Shown here piece after piece: positions 31,091-41,271 of a stretch of 64,000 bases of DNA. Under the pieces are notes generated by a model, which saw only the letters and a program-made list of their open reading frames with translations, made no database searches and was not told the DNA's origin. Each line of letters starts with the position of its first letter. Position 1 is the stretch's first letter. The translations under genes were made by a program, and so were the position numbers. Origin of the DNA: Ascarosepion bandense (Eukaryota > Mollusca > Cephalopoda > Sepiida > Sepiidae); contig JBBBDQ010001156.1 of NCBI GenBank assembly GCA_037127315.1, forward strand, positions 2,238,501-2,302,500, given 5' to 3'.

Positions 31091-31796
31091 CTAGCAGTAT
31101 AACCCGACGTTGCTCAGGTATAATGGTCCTGGAGCTCAGACTCGTTGGATGTTGGCACGAAAGCCTAAAAAGCAATAGTTGTTTCCAGTTGAAGCGAAAC
31201 CGTATACTGAAAGAAAAATGAATTGATGTAAGTCAAATTTTGATTTCCTGGTATCGATATCAAATAGGTTTTTTCGTCGTAAACTAAATTTTGAAGGCTA
31301 AATAAGTCCTCTGAGCAAATGTTATCATGGCTGAGACTAAGAACTACAATTATACCTACTTAGAGCCAAACCCGAAGCAAAAAATAAAATAAAAGGGCTG
31401 AAAAAATACAAACATGCAGGCAGATAAACAGACACACACACAAACATCTTGCCATATATATATATATATATATATATTATCGATTTTATGCACTATTATA
31501 AGAACTGCAACCTTTAAACTTTTGAATATCGTTTCTTATGTCTTTGTCTATGACTGTATCAAATTTGATTCAAATCGGACCATTTCTTCTATAACCCGAT
31601 TTTTTCGATTATCGAATTTCGATATTTATCGGGGGTACCTTGACAAAAAATCTAAGAACACTCGCAGACGCTTATAGTACAATTGTGTAAATTTTCAAGA
31701 AAATTGATTTTGCCGTTTCTGGGTCTATAGGTAACGGACACACACACACAGACACACACACACACAGACAATGTTCCATTTATAAATAATTTTAGA
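31091..31796 (-). mobile_element. Helitron-like element (copy E), full length, inverted
   Basis: On the minus strand starts TC after A (TC at 31796-31795) with 'TTATTTATAAATGGAACATT', (TG)n, and the CGAAA/AACCGATTTT-type head, the middle, a (TA)n(TG)n block, the segment with TAAGTAGGTATAATTGTAG, and ends with the GAGCAACGT loop and CTAG (31094-31091) before T. Same architecture as copy D in opposite orientation. Non-coding. Confidence 0.8.
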
Positions 31797-32403
31797 TGTG
31801 CATATTGTAAGGGAGATTCAGTATATGCATTTTGTATTTGCAAATCTAGAATTTATCGACCCCTATTTGATCCCCAAGTATTTATCAACCCCCTTTTCAC
31901 GCTCTAATGCATTTATCGATCCCTGGGAGTTTTCCATTCTTCCCCAAGGGTCAATATTAACCACATTGTCGAGTTCTGATCTACGATAAACACAGTAAAT
32001 ATATGGCCTTTATGTTAGTTTACGGCTACCTATGCCAGAAATAATCGATAGACGTTGAACCAGATATAATCATTATTTCGTGTGTCATTAGAACATGGAC
32101 GATCATGGCTCTCCACAACATCGTATTCATTGTTGTTCTAAGTAATATTTGAAGAGTTACCATCACGTCTTTTCACACTCATGATATCAGTTCTTTTACT
32201 GTTTGCTTCTACACGTTATTCTGACAATGCTTCTTGTCAATACTTCTTGTAAGTAGAACTTGATCGGTTCTCAAGCGAGCAGTGCATGGAATTCTAACAA
32301 ACAGTGAAACCAGTGCCTATTCGGCTTACAGAAATAATTAAACATAAATTTCAAGAGACATATTGCATGAATGGCAGCAAAAGAATCTCAACAGAAGAAT
32401 TTT
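31797..32403. other. unassigned, with repeated TTTATCRAYCCC motif
   Basis: 31850-31930 has three spaced motifs of type TTATCGACCCC / TTATCAACCCCC / TTATCGATCCC. A LINE-B-like scrap (ACGATCATGGCTCTCCACAA) lies at about 32098. No gene. Confidence 0.45.
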
Positions 32404-33173
32404 GGGCGGACCTCATGGAGACTATCAGCATCTTTGAATTTGTTGTTTTCTTTCTTTTTTTTTAACTTTTGTCAGTGCAATCTTATCGATTAAACCCTAA
32501 ACTTTCCGATTGACAAAAGAAATTTGGAAAAATTTCAATATTTCAACAATTTTAGTGGGAGTCAGTTTTTCATGCAACGTTATAGTAAATCGATACTCTA
32601 TTTTTTTAAACAACTCGGCAGTAGGACATTACCACCACCGGTAATTTGGCTGATTATAATTTTTCTTTTTTTACTTTGTTCAGTGCAATCTTATCGATTA
32701 AACCCTTCCGATTGACAAAAAAAATTTTTTTTAGTAGGGGGGGGGGCTCAGTTTTTCATATAACCTTATATAGTAAATCAATCCTGTGCAATTAACTTTT
32801 TTGCTTGCGCATATTCAACAACTGAATTGTTTATGAACTTTTTGAATAAAGCCATTCTTGGAGTTTCCGAGGAAGATTCCATGGTAAGAACTGAATAAAA
32901 CTTGAAAAAGACAAAAACAAGACCAAAAACTCGTCCCCCAAACACAAAATAAAGCGACCTCAACGCAAGTGGTTCCAAAATGGAGGATCGATTTATTATA
33001 ACGTTGTATGAGAAAATGAGCCCCATAAAATTGTTTAAATATTGAAATTTTTCCAATTTCTTTTTAATAATCGGAAACTTTCTGTAATAATCGATAAGAT
33101 TGCGCTGAAAAAAGGTTTAAAAAATAAAAAACAACAAATTTAAAGATGGTGGTAGTCTCCTTCAGGTCCGCCT
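32404..33173. mobile_element. DNA element with ~190-bp terminal inverted repeats
   Basis: Outer ends GGGCGGACCT (32404) and AGGTCCGCCT (33164-33173). Inside, TCTTTGAATTTGTTGTTTTC, GCAATCTTATCGATTA, AATTTCAATATTTCAACAAT and CAACGTTATAGTAAATCGAT on the left recur inverted on the right (down to about 32985). Part of the left arm is also repeated in direct orientation at about 32660-32785. The unique core of about 200 bases has no transposase. No clear target duplication. Family unknown. Confidence 0.7.
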
Positions 33174-33580
33174 AACTTTGAACTGGAGACTACAAAATGA
33201 AAGAAGAGCAAAAATTGAATCATTTATATAATGTTTTAATGGCGGACCGAAAGTGATTCACAGAAATCCGAAAACGCATCAGAATATCGAAATTTAAGCA
33301 AAATTAATAAAGAAACAGAAACATTTCATTATAAGCATATAAGTTAGCATCGAACTGTTGTTTAGTATCAGTCCTCCAATATCGTAGAGAATGCTAGTCA
33401 ATCCCTTCAAAGAGGAAGGAGAGACTTGAGTTAGCATATGAGAAACATTTGAAAATGGAAACTAAAGGGACAATTATAATTTCAAGTCAGAAAGCACAAG
33501 CTGAAATTTCAAGATACAAGAACGACTGCTTGGAGCATTGGGCAGTCACCAGAAAGGCAAAATAGATAAAAGAAACATTT
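33174..33580. other. unassigned DNA
   Basis: GGCGGACCG recurs at about 33240, echoing the end of the preceding element; otherwise nothing recognised. Confidence 0.45.
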
Positions 33581-33581
33581 G

Positions 33582-34521
33582 TTTTTTTTTTTTTTAATCA
33601 TATCACCCCAAGCAAGGCGATAACGCCACTGATGCGCAGGGGGCTACGTAAGGGTAAAAAGAATGGAAAAGAGAAAGCCGGAAACCGCATCCTAAACAGG
33701 AAACAAGGGATGAGCCTCTTCACCTGTTCAATAGACGTGGGTGGAGTGTGAACCGGGCGATAGTTTAGTCTATCTACTCCAATTGAAAAAAAAATAAAAG
33801 AGTGAAAAGATTGGAAAAGAGAAAACCGGAAACCACATCCTAAACAGGAAACAAGGGATGAGCCTCTTCACCTGTTCAATAGATGTGGGTGGAGTGTGAA
33901 CCGGGCGATAGTTTAGTCTATCTACTCCAATTGGGAAAAAAAGTGAAAAGACTTGAAAAGGGAAAACCGGAAACCGCATCCTAAACAGGAAACAAGGGAT
34001 GAGCCTCTTCACCTGTTCAATAGATGTGGGTGGAGTGTGAACTGGGCGATAGTTTAGTCTATCTACTCCAATTGGGAAAAAAAAAGTGAAAAGACTTGAA
34101 AAGGGAAAACCGGAAACCGCATCCTAAACAGGAAACAAGGGATGAGCCTCTTCACCTGTTGAATAGATGTGGGTGGAGTGTGAACCGGGCGATAGTTTAG
34201 TCTATCTACTCCAATTGGAAAAAAAAAATAAAAGAGTGAAAAGACTTGAAAAGACTTGAAAAGGGAAAACCGGAAACCGCATCCTAAACAAAAAACAAGG
34301 GATGAGCCTCTTCAACTGTTCAATAGATGTGGGTGGAGTGTGAACTGGGCGATAGTTTAGTCTATCTACTCCAATTGGGGAAAAAAAATGTGAAAAGACT
34401 TGAAAAGGGAAAACCGGAAACCGCATCCTAAACAGGAAACAAGGGATGAGCCTCTTCACCTGTTGAATAGATGTGGGTGGAGTGTGAACCGGGCGATAGT
34501 TTAGTCTATCTACTCCAATTG
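33582..34521 (-). mobile_element. S-element with six tandem leader monomers
   Basis: The largest LINE-A derivative. Minus strand: six units of about 132-154 bp (inner boundaries near 34389, 34235, 34085, 33942, 33801), each with CCAATTGGAGTAGATAGACT, AACTATCGCCCGGTTCACAC, TGAAGAGGCTCATCCCTTGT, TTCCTGTTTAGGATGCGGTT and a pyrimidine-rich end (TTTTCAAGTCTTTTCACT). The last unit continues into the LINE-A 3' UTR (CCCCCTGCGCATCAGTGGCG, CCTTGCTTGGGGTGATATGA) and poly(A). Units are very alike, so amplification is recent. Units read partly as RLIPCFLFRMRFPVFPFQV-like frames, which are not genes. Confidence 0.9.
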
Positions 34522-34539
34522 GAGAGCTATCACATAACC

Positions 34540-34705
34540 GAGGTAACGAGCTCGCGTAAACAGTTGACAGAATATAAATTAAGAGAGATAGGAAAAAGTA
34601 AACACTTACTAAGAGTTACAAAGAACAAGGAAATGTGAAGAGCATTATCACCCACGTTCTAAAGGGACACGCCACATTCGTTGTCCTACATGAGGATTGT
34701 TATGA
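34540..34705 (+). mobile_element. LINE-B 3' fragment
   Basis: GAGCTCGCGTAAACAGTTGA, ATTAAGAGAGATAGG, TACAAAGAACAAGGAAATGT and CACCCACGTTCTAAAGGGAC match the LINE-B C-terminal coding and end in degenerate form. Confidence 0.55.
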
Positions 34706-35055
34706 TGTAGAATCTTCGAATATTTTCTGTTATTTAGGCCAACCTAGGATTACCCCAAGGCTTACCAGTCTAATATATCATTATTCAAACATACTGTAAG
34801 TTCGTCTCATTCTGATTAACCTGTTTAATAAAAATATACTTACCACGCGTCATCACTCTTCACTAGCTACATCAAATTGATTGGCCTTTACTTACTGAGT
34901 TTTACATACTTTTGAGAAAAGTTCGTAAAGAGGAAACCCCCTCTCCGAATCGAACACGTTCTATTGTGTCACGCACAACTGCTGGTCTTGGCAAAGTTTT
35001 TCCTTTTACGATTTCTGTCACGCCCTATTCTGCCATTTTTACCTGATATCTGTTT
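34706..35055. other. unassigned DNA
   Basis: No recognised feature. Confidence 0.5.
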
Positions 35056-35059
35056 TCGT

Positions 35060-35465
35060 ATATGGCAATGATTGCTGGACAATCTCCTCACAGATGAAGA
35101 AGTGACCTGAAGCAGCTGAAATGCGGTTCTACAGAAGGATCCTGAAAATACGATAAACCGAACATATGAGTAATAACAAGTTTTTGTGAAAACGTAAACA
35201 AAAAGCTAACCTTTACTTAACATCAAGAAAAGACAGTTGATGTTTTTAGGGCATAATATGAGGAAAGAAGGTTTGTAAATCTGAAACTCACAAGACAAAT
35301 TGAAAGCAAGAAAAAAAAGATAAAATACTTTCGAGAGTTTGAGTAAATGGATGGAACAGTGTTTAGGAGAAATAACAGAAAATGATTTGTTTTGAGCTGC
35401 ATGAGACAGGTTGTGAAGAACCATGATCGCCAACTTCCTGAAGGTACACTGCACGTCAAGATAGC
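35060..35465 (+). mobile_element. LINE-B copy, C-terminal part
   Basis: Plus-strand: GGCAATGATTGCTGGACAAT, GCGGTTCTACAGAAGGATCC (AEMRFYRRILKIR-like), TTAACATCAAGAAAAGACAG, GGGCATAATATGAGGAAAGA, ending GTTGTGAAGAACCATGATCG, CCTGAAGGTACACTGCACG. Several indels break the frame. Confidence 0.7.
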
Positions 35466-35734
35466 ATAATAGTTACCAAACCAAAAAATGGGTTCAGAAT
35501 AAGTTCGAATTTTAGTTTAAGATGCGTTTTTACACTAATTTCTTTACACAGCGAGTTAACATATACGAGGAGATCTAAAAAAATTTCGGTACCTCATCCA
35601 TTTTCCAGAATCTGACCCGAACATATGATTCAAGTGTTTTTTTATTCAGGCCGAGAACACTTCAATGTCGTATCGTGTGCTTGTGTGCGGTTATATTTTA
35701 CTTACCATTCAGGGATATAACCATAAGGTTATTA

Positions 35735-36600
35735 ATATTAAATGGGGATTGCTAATCAGAAATATCAAAATCAGACAAGTGTAGAGGTTTAAATATCTGG
35801 GAATTGTTTTAACAGAGTACCCAAAGTGGGAGACTAAAATCCGAAGGCGCGTTGGGATATCCGAATATAGATTCCAAATGCACTGAAAAATAGAAGATTT
35901 TCGCTAGAAACAAGGGGTACTAAATGTTTACGTCATATTTATTCTATAGTATGGCGGTGGTTTTTGGACAATCTCTTCACAGATGACGTGACGTCAAGTG
36001 ACGTGAAGCAACAAAAATGTGGTACTACAGAAGGATGCTGAAGAGACGATAAACCAGATATGTGAGCAGTTAAGTAAAGTATTAAAAAAACAGGACAATT
36101 TCACTAGAAACAAAGATAAGAGAACTGGATAAGAGAACTGGATTGCTATGTGATGTCAGTTACTCAATATGGCAGTGAATGCTGGACAATATCTTCGAAG
36201 ATGAAGGAAAACCTTCAAGCAACAGAAATGTGGTTTTACAGAAGTATGCTGCGAATATCATAGATCGAGCATGTGAGCAATAATGAGGTTTTGGAAAGAA
36301 TGGAAACGAAAAGGAAATTTATATTGAGCATCAGAGACAGCTGAAATTTCTGGGACATGCAATGAGGAAAGAGGGCTTGGAGAACCTGATAATAACAGGC
36401 CATATAGAGGGAAAAAGAGACAGGAAATCAGCGAATAACATATTTGAAGAACTTAATCAGTGCATGACGAAACGAGGGTTGCATGGTGTAACAGGAGAGG
36501 GCGTGCTAAGAGCCATCAGGGAGTCGTGGAAAGACATGATCGCCTACATTATGAAAGGGCAGAGCACATAGAAGAAGAAGAAAAAGAAGAAGAAAAAAGC
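35735..36600 (+). pseudogene. LINE-B, two merged C-terminal copies with (GAA)n tail
   Basis: 35800-36065 reads VEVFKYLGIVLTEYPKWETK, IRRRVGIS and YGGGFWTISSQM, the RT-thumb to connection region. 36085-36570 repeats the following part: LDCYVMSVTQYGSECWTISS, EMWFYRSMLRIS, then the clean 69-codon frame 36362-36571 (MRKEGLENLIITGHIEGKRD, MTKRGLHGVTGEGVLRAIRE, DMIAYIMKGQST). The protein end is followed at once by TAG and (GAA)n-like AGAAGAAGAAGAAAAAGAAG to about 36598, defining the LINE-B 3' end. Frameshifts throughout the rest. Confidence 0.75.
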
Positions 36601-37129
36601 AAGGACAAAATTTATTACCAGCTACAAGGGACATGAAATTGTGCTATACTGTGACATTGCAAGTTATATTATAATAAACATTTGCAGCAGTATATATGTT
36701 ATATATAGTTCTGCTTCAAATGTTTGGTTCTGATTGTATCCATAATAGCTTTGGTTTTAATAATGCTAATATTGTTAAGATTTAATAAATTGTCACTAAG
36801 AATATAATGAGAAAACTTACAAAAAAAAAACGTATCTATGAATATAAAAGGATCCTATACATAACAATTTATTAAACACATTCGTTACACATAGAAATAT
36901 GTCCGATCACCACATCAATATAAAGAATGACAGAATTATAAAAAGAATAAGTAATTTACCTGGACAGAAAATTCTTGAAATTGCCACAATCGAATCTTAT
37001 CAAAATATTAATCTGCACCCCAGATTTGTTTCAGATAACTTCTTTCTCAAGCCAACGTGCAGAAATATAAAAAGAAAAAAGGAAAATTTATAATATATGA
37101 CAATTAAATTAGTTTCTCAAACTAAAATA
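36601..37129. other. unassigned DNA
   Basis: AT-rich; no recognised feature. Confidence 0.5.
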
Positions 37130-37740
37130 ATACAAGTAATAATTATATTATTACATAGAAAAAGGCGCACATGAAAAGTTATATTCTTATGATTATATTA
37201 AACTCGGAAAAAAACTAGACAAAATATTCTAGTAAAGTAAAATTAAGAATTTTTTTATTTAAAGTATTACAGCTAAAACTAAACTTTAAGTTATTTTTAG
37301 CTGCAATATTTTAAGTAAGACATTTACTTTTTACTTCACTAGAGAATATTGTGTCTAAGGCTATATCGTGTTCAATACACCTGTTCCCGTCCGATCATCG
37401 AAGTTAAGCAACATCGAGCCTGGTCAGTACTTAAATGGGTGTCAATTTGGGAATACCAGGTGCTGTAAATGTAAGGACCAAGAATGGTCCATTGGCCCTT
37501 GAGGTTTAAGATTTGAGGGTTGGGTGCCAGAATAACCACCCTGCCCCGTAAAAAACAGTTTGTTACAGCAACGAAAAAGTTGCTGCCCTATGCACCATCT
37601 GGGTGTGATGGATAAATGATGATGATGAGAATATATTGTCCTTTACTTTTCCAGGTTTAATAACTTGTCCTGTTCTTTTCCAGGTTTAATATAACATTAA
37701 GAATATTACTTTTCATGCACGAATTTTTACATGTAATCCA
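37130..37740. mobile_element. foldback repeat F1, interrupted by a 5S-derived SINE
   Basis: Arms of about 110-130 bases around GCTAAAACTAAACTTTAAGT: left-side ATATTCTAGTAAAGTAAAAT, TTTAAAGTATTACAGC pair with right-side GCTGCAATATTTTAAGTAAG, TACTTTTCCAGGTTTAATAA in inverted order. The right arm is split at 37352/37628 by the SINE. A second copy without the SINE (F2) lies at 38225-38575. Confidence 0.75.
37353..37627 (+). mobile_element. 5S rRNA-derived SINE (SINE3-like)
   Basis: 37353-37468 is a recognisable degenerate 5S rRNA: GTCTAAGGCTATATCGTGTT, CACCTGTTCCCGTCCGATCA, TCGAAGTTAAGCAACATCGA, GCCTGGTCAGTACTTAAATG, GGAATACCAGGTGCTGTAA, including the internal promoter region. A non-5S body follows (CAAGAATGGTCCATTGGCCC, CCACCCTGCCCCGTAAAAAA, GCACCATCTGGGTGTGATGG) and a GATGATGATGA tail. 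Flanked by GAGAATATTGT (37342-37352) and AGAATATATTGT (37628-37639), a target duplication. Polymerase III transcription from the 5S part is expected in such elements. Distinct body from SINE2. Confidence 0.8.
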
Positions 37741-38045
37741 TGATTTTTACAGGCATTGCTATTAATTTAATATAAATTTAATACTGAAAACCGCATTGAA
37801 AAAAGAAAAACATTTATTTGCAATTGATTAAAAAAACAATAAAATATTGATTATTTATAATTAATTCTGATAATTCTTATCAAAATAATAAGTGATAAAC
37901 AAAGTTTGATTGACAAAAATGATAGAAGATATCATCAGAATTTAAATGTTAAAAACTGCATGCAAAAATATTAAACAGAAAAATCTTATAAAGAATAAGA
38001 TTTATTATTAGAAGCGTTAGTCATTCACTCATGTAGTTAGTCTCT
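37741..38045. repeat. right flank of F1, duplicated at 38575-38860
   Basis: ATCCATGATTTTTACAGGCA, TTGCTATTAATTTAATATAA, GTTTGATTGACAAAAATGAT and GAATAAGATTTATTATTAGA, AGCGTTAGTCATTCACTCAT are shared in the same order with the second copy about 830-850 bases downstream. So the unit F+flank (about 600-650 bases) is a direct repeat. Confidence 0.8.
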
Positions 38046-38224
38046 CTTTTCAAATTTCTATTATAGATTTAATTGTGACTAAATTTCTCTATGGCAAAAA
38101 TAAATCGGAAACAGTTATATATATATAAATTTAAAATTCATAATTTTTCATTCCATTATATTAGGGAAACCTGCAAAAACAAACAAAAACGCATTTCTTC
38201 ACACAGTAAGAATTTTATACATAA

Positions 38225-38575
38225 TTTATCAAATGCATTGGTTATTACATGGAAAAATGCGCGAATGAAAAGCAATATTCTTAAGATTATATTATATCTG
38301 GAAAAGAAAAGGAGAAATGATTAAACCTGGAAAAGTAAAGGACATGATATTCTAGTGAAGTAAAAAATAAGAAATTTCTTACTTAAAATATTGCAGCTAA
38401 AAATAAAATTTAAATGCGATATTTTAAGTAAGAAATTTCTTATTTTTACTTCTCGAAAATATCTTGTACTTTTCCAGGTTTAATAACTTAACCTGTTCTT
38501 TTCCAGATATAATATACTCTTAAAAATGTTACTTTTAATGCGCGCATTTTTCCATGGAATCCATGATTTTTCCAG
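38225..38575. mobile_element. foldback repeat F2 (SINE-free copy)
   Basis: Arms: 38361-38389 pairs perfectly with 38418-38446 (AAATAAGAAATTTCTTACTT / inverse) and continues outward with TAAACCTGGAAAAGTA / TACTTTTCCAGGTTTA and ATTATATCTGGAAAAGA / TCTTTTCCAGATATAAT to GGAAAAATGCGCG / CGCGCATTTTTCC. The long hairpin spans about 350 bases. Non-coding, so a MITE or foldback element; family unknown. Confidence 0.8.
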
Positions 38576-38860
38576 GCATTGCTATTAATTTAATATAAAT
38601 TTAATACTGAAAACTGCATCCAAAAATATTAAGAAGAAAGAAATTTATATGCAATTGATTTAAAAAAAAATTAAAATTTGATTGTTAAAAATTAATTATA
38701 ATAATCAATTCTGATAAAATGATAAGTGATGAGCAAAGTTTGATTGACAAAAATGATAAATGTTGAAAACCGGATACAAAAATATTAAACAAAAAACTTA
38801 TAAAGAATAAGATTTATTATTAGAAGCGTTAGTCACTCACTCATTTACGTATTTATGTAG
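38576..38860. repeat. right flank of F2, second copy of 37741-38045
   Basis: Same blocks as 37741-38045 with indels; ends TAGTCACTCACTCATTTACG. Confidence 0.8.
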
Positions 38861-39215
38861 TCCTTTTCGGACTTCACATATTTTGATATAACTTTTTTTT
38901 CTTCTGAATCAAAAATCTTTTTTTTTTCAAAATGTAGCTAAGAAGGTGTTCTATCTGACTCTGTAAATTGTTTAAAATTTGGTTGAGAACTGAATTAGTG
39001 GTGAAGCTTGAAAGCTGCCTAGATTCACTCAATTCCGGACTTAAGCATATATTCAACCACTGCTGGGGTTGAATGGTAGAAATCAGTAAAAATGTAAAAA
39101 TATTTACTGTTTCGTTTGTTAGACATTACCCTTAATTAGCGTACTTCATAATTTACCATGACTTTCACGATTAGACTTAATAAAAGTTTTGAGTGGAGTT
39201 AACTTTTACATCTAA
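38861..39215. other. unassigned DNA
   Basis: Nothing recognised. Confidence 0.5.
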
Positions 39216-39715
39216 TCTACACATATTTATAAATGGAACTTTTCTGTGTGTGTGTGTGTGTGCCCGTTACCTATAGACTCCGAAACGGCTGAACCGATTT
39301 TCTTGAAAATTTACAGAGTTGTACGATAAGCGTCTGCGAATGTTATTTGCTAGGTTTTGTGTCGAGGTACACCCGATAAATATTGAAAATCGATAACCGA
39401 AAAAATCGGGTTATAGAAGGAGTGGTCTGATTTTAATCAAATTTCATACACTCATAGACAAAGACAAGAAATGATATTCAGAAATTTCAAGGTTGCAGTT
39501 CTTACAATAGTACAGGAAATTTTATATCGATATCAGGAAATCAAAATTTGACTTACATCTATTCATTTTTCTTTCAGTCTACGGTTTCGCTTTAACTGGA
39601 AACAACTATTGATTTTTAGTCTTTCGTGCCAACGTCCAAAGAGTCTGAGCTCCAGAACCATGGATTAGTTTTAAAGCTTTCATTACACCCGAGCAACGCC
39701 GGGCTATACTGCTAG
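39216..39715 (+). mobile_element. Helitron-like element (copy F), full length 500 bp
   Basis: Best example of the family. TC start (39216) after A; 'ATTTATAAATGGAACTTTT', (TG)n, 'GACTCCGAAACGGCTGAACC', CGATTTTCTTGAAAATTTAC, the CGATAACC middle, then GTTTCGCTTTAACTGG and the 3' end: stem CCCG (39688-39691) / CGGG (39700-39703), 8 bases, CTAG (39712-39715), next base T. A 3' hairpin about 8-12 bases before CTRR and A/T insertion without duplication are Helitron hallmarks. Lacks the 150-base segment seen in D and E. Confidence 0.85.
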
Positions 39716-39941
39716 TCTATTTATAAATATCTGCTTCAAAATAAAATATTTATAATTGGCTGTATAAAGTCCATCAGAGGACGAAACACATGGTCGAAAA
39801 TGACTTTTGCTTTTATTCAGACGAGAAAGGATGGGCCATCAATTGTAAGAATACAGAATTACAGAACTTAAGAAGTAAACATCATACAAGTAGAGAAATT
39901 TATATATAATTATTGGTAAATTTTAAACGGAGCATGAAAAA

Positions 39942-40500
39942 TTCTTCTTCATCATGTGCCGTTTCCGTTCAACTTGGCTTTGTCTCTTGTCACTCTCAAA
40001 TAATTTCCTCTTGGTATCTCTCAGAAACCCCGCTATTCCATCTATTTGTTCAGGCCTGTCAAATATGTCTCCTGCTGCTTTCTCCTGTCGTTCTTTCCTT
40101 CTATCCGTCCTGTGATTATTAAATTCTCCAGGTTCACCTTCCTCATTACATGTCCCAGAAACCTTATCTGTCTCTTTCTTTTGTTAAGTACGAGTTTTCG
40201 CCTTGTTTCCATCCTCTCCCACACCTCGTCGTTATTCACGAGCTCAGTCCATGGTATACGTAGCATCATTCTGCAAAACCACATGACTGCTGCCTCTTCT
40301 TCATCCTTGAGATCGTCCAGCATTCACTCACCATTCAGAAGGAAATATATCACATAGCAATCCAGCACTCTTGAATTTGTTTCTAATGAGATTTTTCTGT
40401 CTTGCAGTATTCTGGCTAGCTTCTGAAATGTGTCTTTGGCCATGCCAATGCGTCTTTGAATCTCCGTGTCGCACTTTCCATCCTCTGTCAAAACACTTAC
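39942..40500 (-). pseudogene. LINE-B copy, C-terminal region
   Basis: TTCTTCTTCATCATGTGCCG at the 3' end. Minus frame 40323-40042 (93 codons) reads MLDDLKDEEEAAVMWFCRMM, LRIPWTELVNNDEVWERMET, RRKLVLNKRKRQIRFLGHVM, RKVNLENLIITGRIEGKNDR, giving the family's best view of this segment. Further upstream (to 40500) CTTTGGCCATGCCAATGCGT and GAATTTGTTTCTAATGAGAT match the thumb region. Confidence 0.8.
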
Positions 40501-40509
40501 CATGGATCT

Positions 40510-41095
40510 GATTTTTTTAAAACTAAAAGAAAAACAACTCTAACGAGCTTGTGCAAATGGGTGACAGAACAAGAATTAGGAGAGACAGATGCATTGTAGA
40601 AGCTGACTAGAGAACCGAGAGACATGGAAATCTCGCTGGAAACAAGGAAGAGTACTGGATTGAGAAGACCGTCTGCCAATATGGCGGCGAATGCTGAACA
40701 ATCTCATCAAAGATGAAGGAAAGACTTGAAGTAAACGAAACGCTGTTCTATAGAAGAAGAATACTAAGGCTACCATGATCCGAACAGTGACAAGGTTTTG
40801 AAGCGGATGGAAACGAAAAGGAAACTGATACTTAACATCAGGAAAAGAAAGCTTATCGTTTGCACTCTTTCCAGCACCTCATCTTTGTACACGTGCTCTG
40901 TCCATGGTATCCTCAGCACTCTTCTGTAAAACCACATTTCTGCTGCCTCTCTTTCATCCTTGAGGAGATCGTCCAATATTCACTTCCATTAGAACACACA
41001 TCACATAGCATTCCAGCATTTTTGTTTCCAATTAGATTTTAACAATGTTTCTCTGGATCTCAAAACCCCGCTTTTCATCCTCTGTCAGCAAGCTT
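40510..41095. mobile_element. LINE-B inverted junction
   Basis: 40510-40858 is plus-strand LINE-B (GGCGGCGAATGCTGAACAAT, GCGGATGGAAACGAAAAGGA, TACTTAACATCAGGAAAAGA). At about 40859 it switches without spacer to minus-strand LINE-B (CTTTCCAGCACCTCATCTTT, GTCCATGGTATCCTCAGCAC, AGACTGCCT-type) up to about 41095. The two halves overlap in content, so this is a head-to-head join of related sequences. Confidence 0.7.
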
Positions 41096-41271
41096 CCAGG
41101 TAATTACATTTCTTTATTTGTTTTATTTTAATTTCTCTGACCTGCAGTTGGCATTTTGGGGTACGACACCAAAATCTTAACTCGCACTGGACTAGCGCCT
41201 TTTAAAATCTGAACAAATTTATAAGAAACAAAATAAATTGATAGAAGCAAAGAAGGAAGCTTTTTCTTTAA

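Noticed and set aside
33770..34459. Repeated RLIPCFLFRMRFPVFPFQV-like frames
   Set aside because: Minus-strand translation of the LINE-A leader monomers; non-coding in LINE-A itself.
37353..37468. Functional 5S rRNA gene
   Set aside because: Many substitutions, SINE body and tail attached, and target duplication outside.
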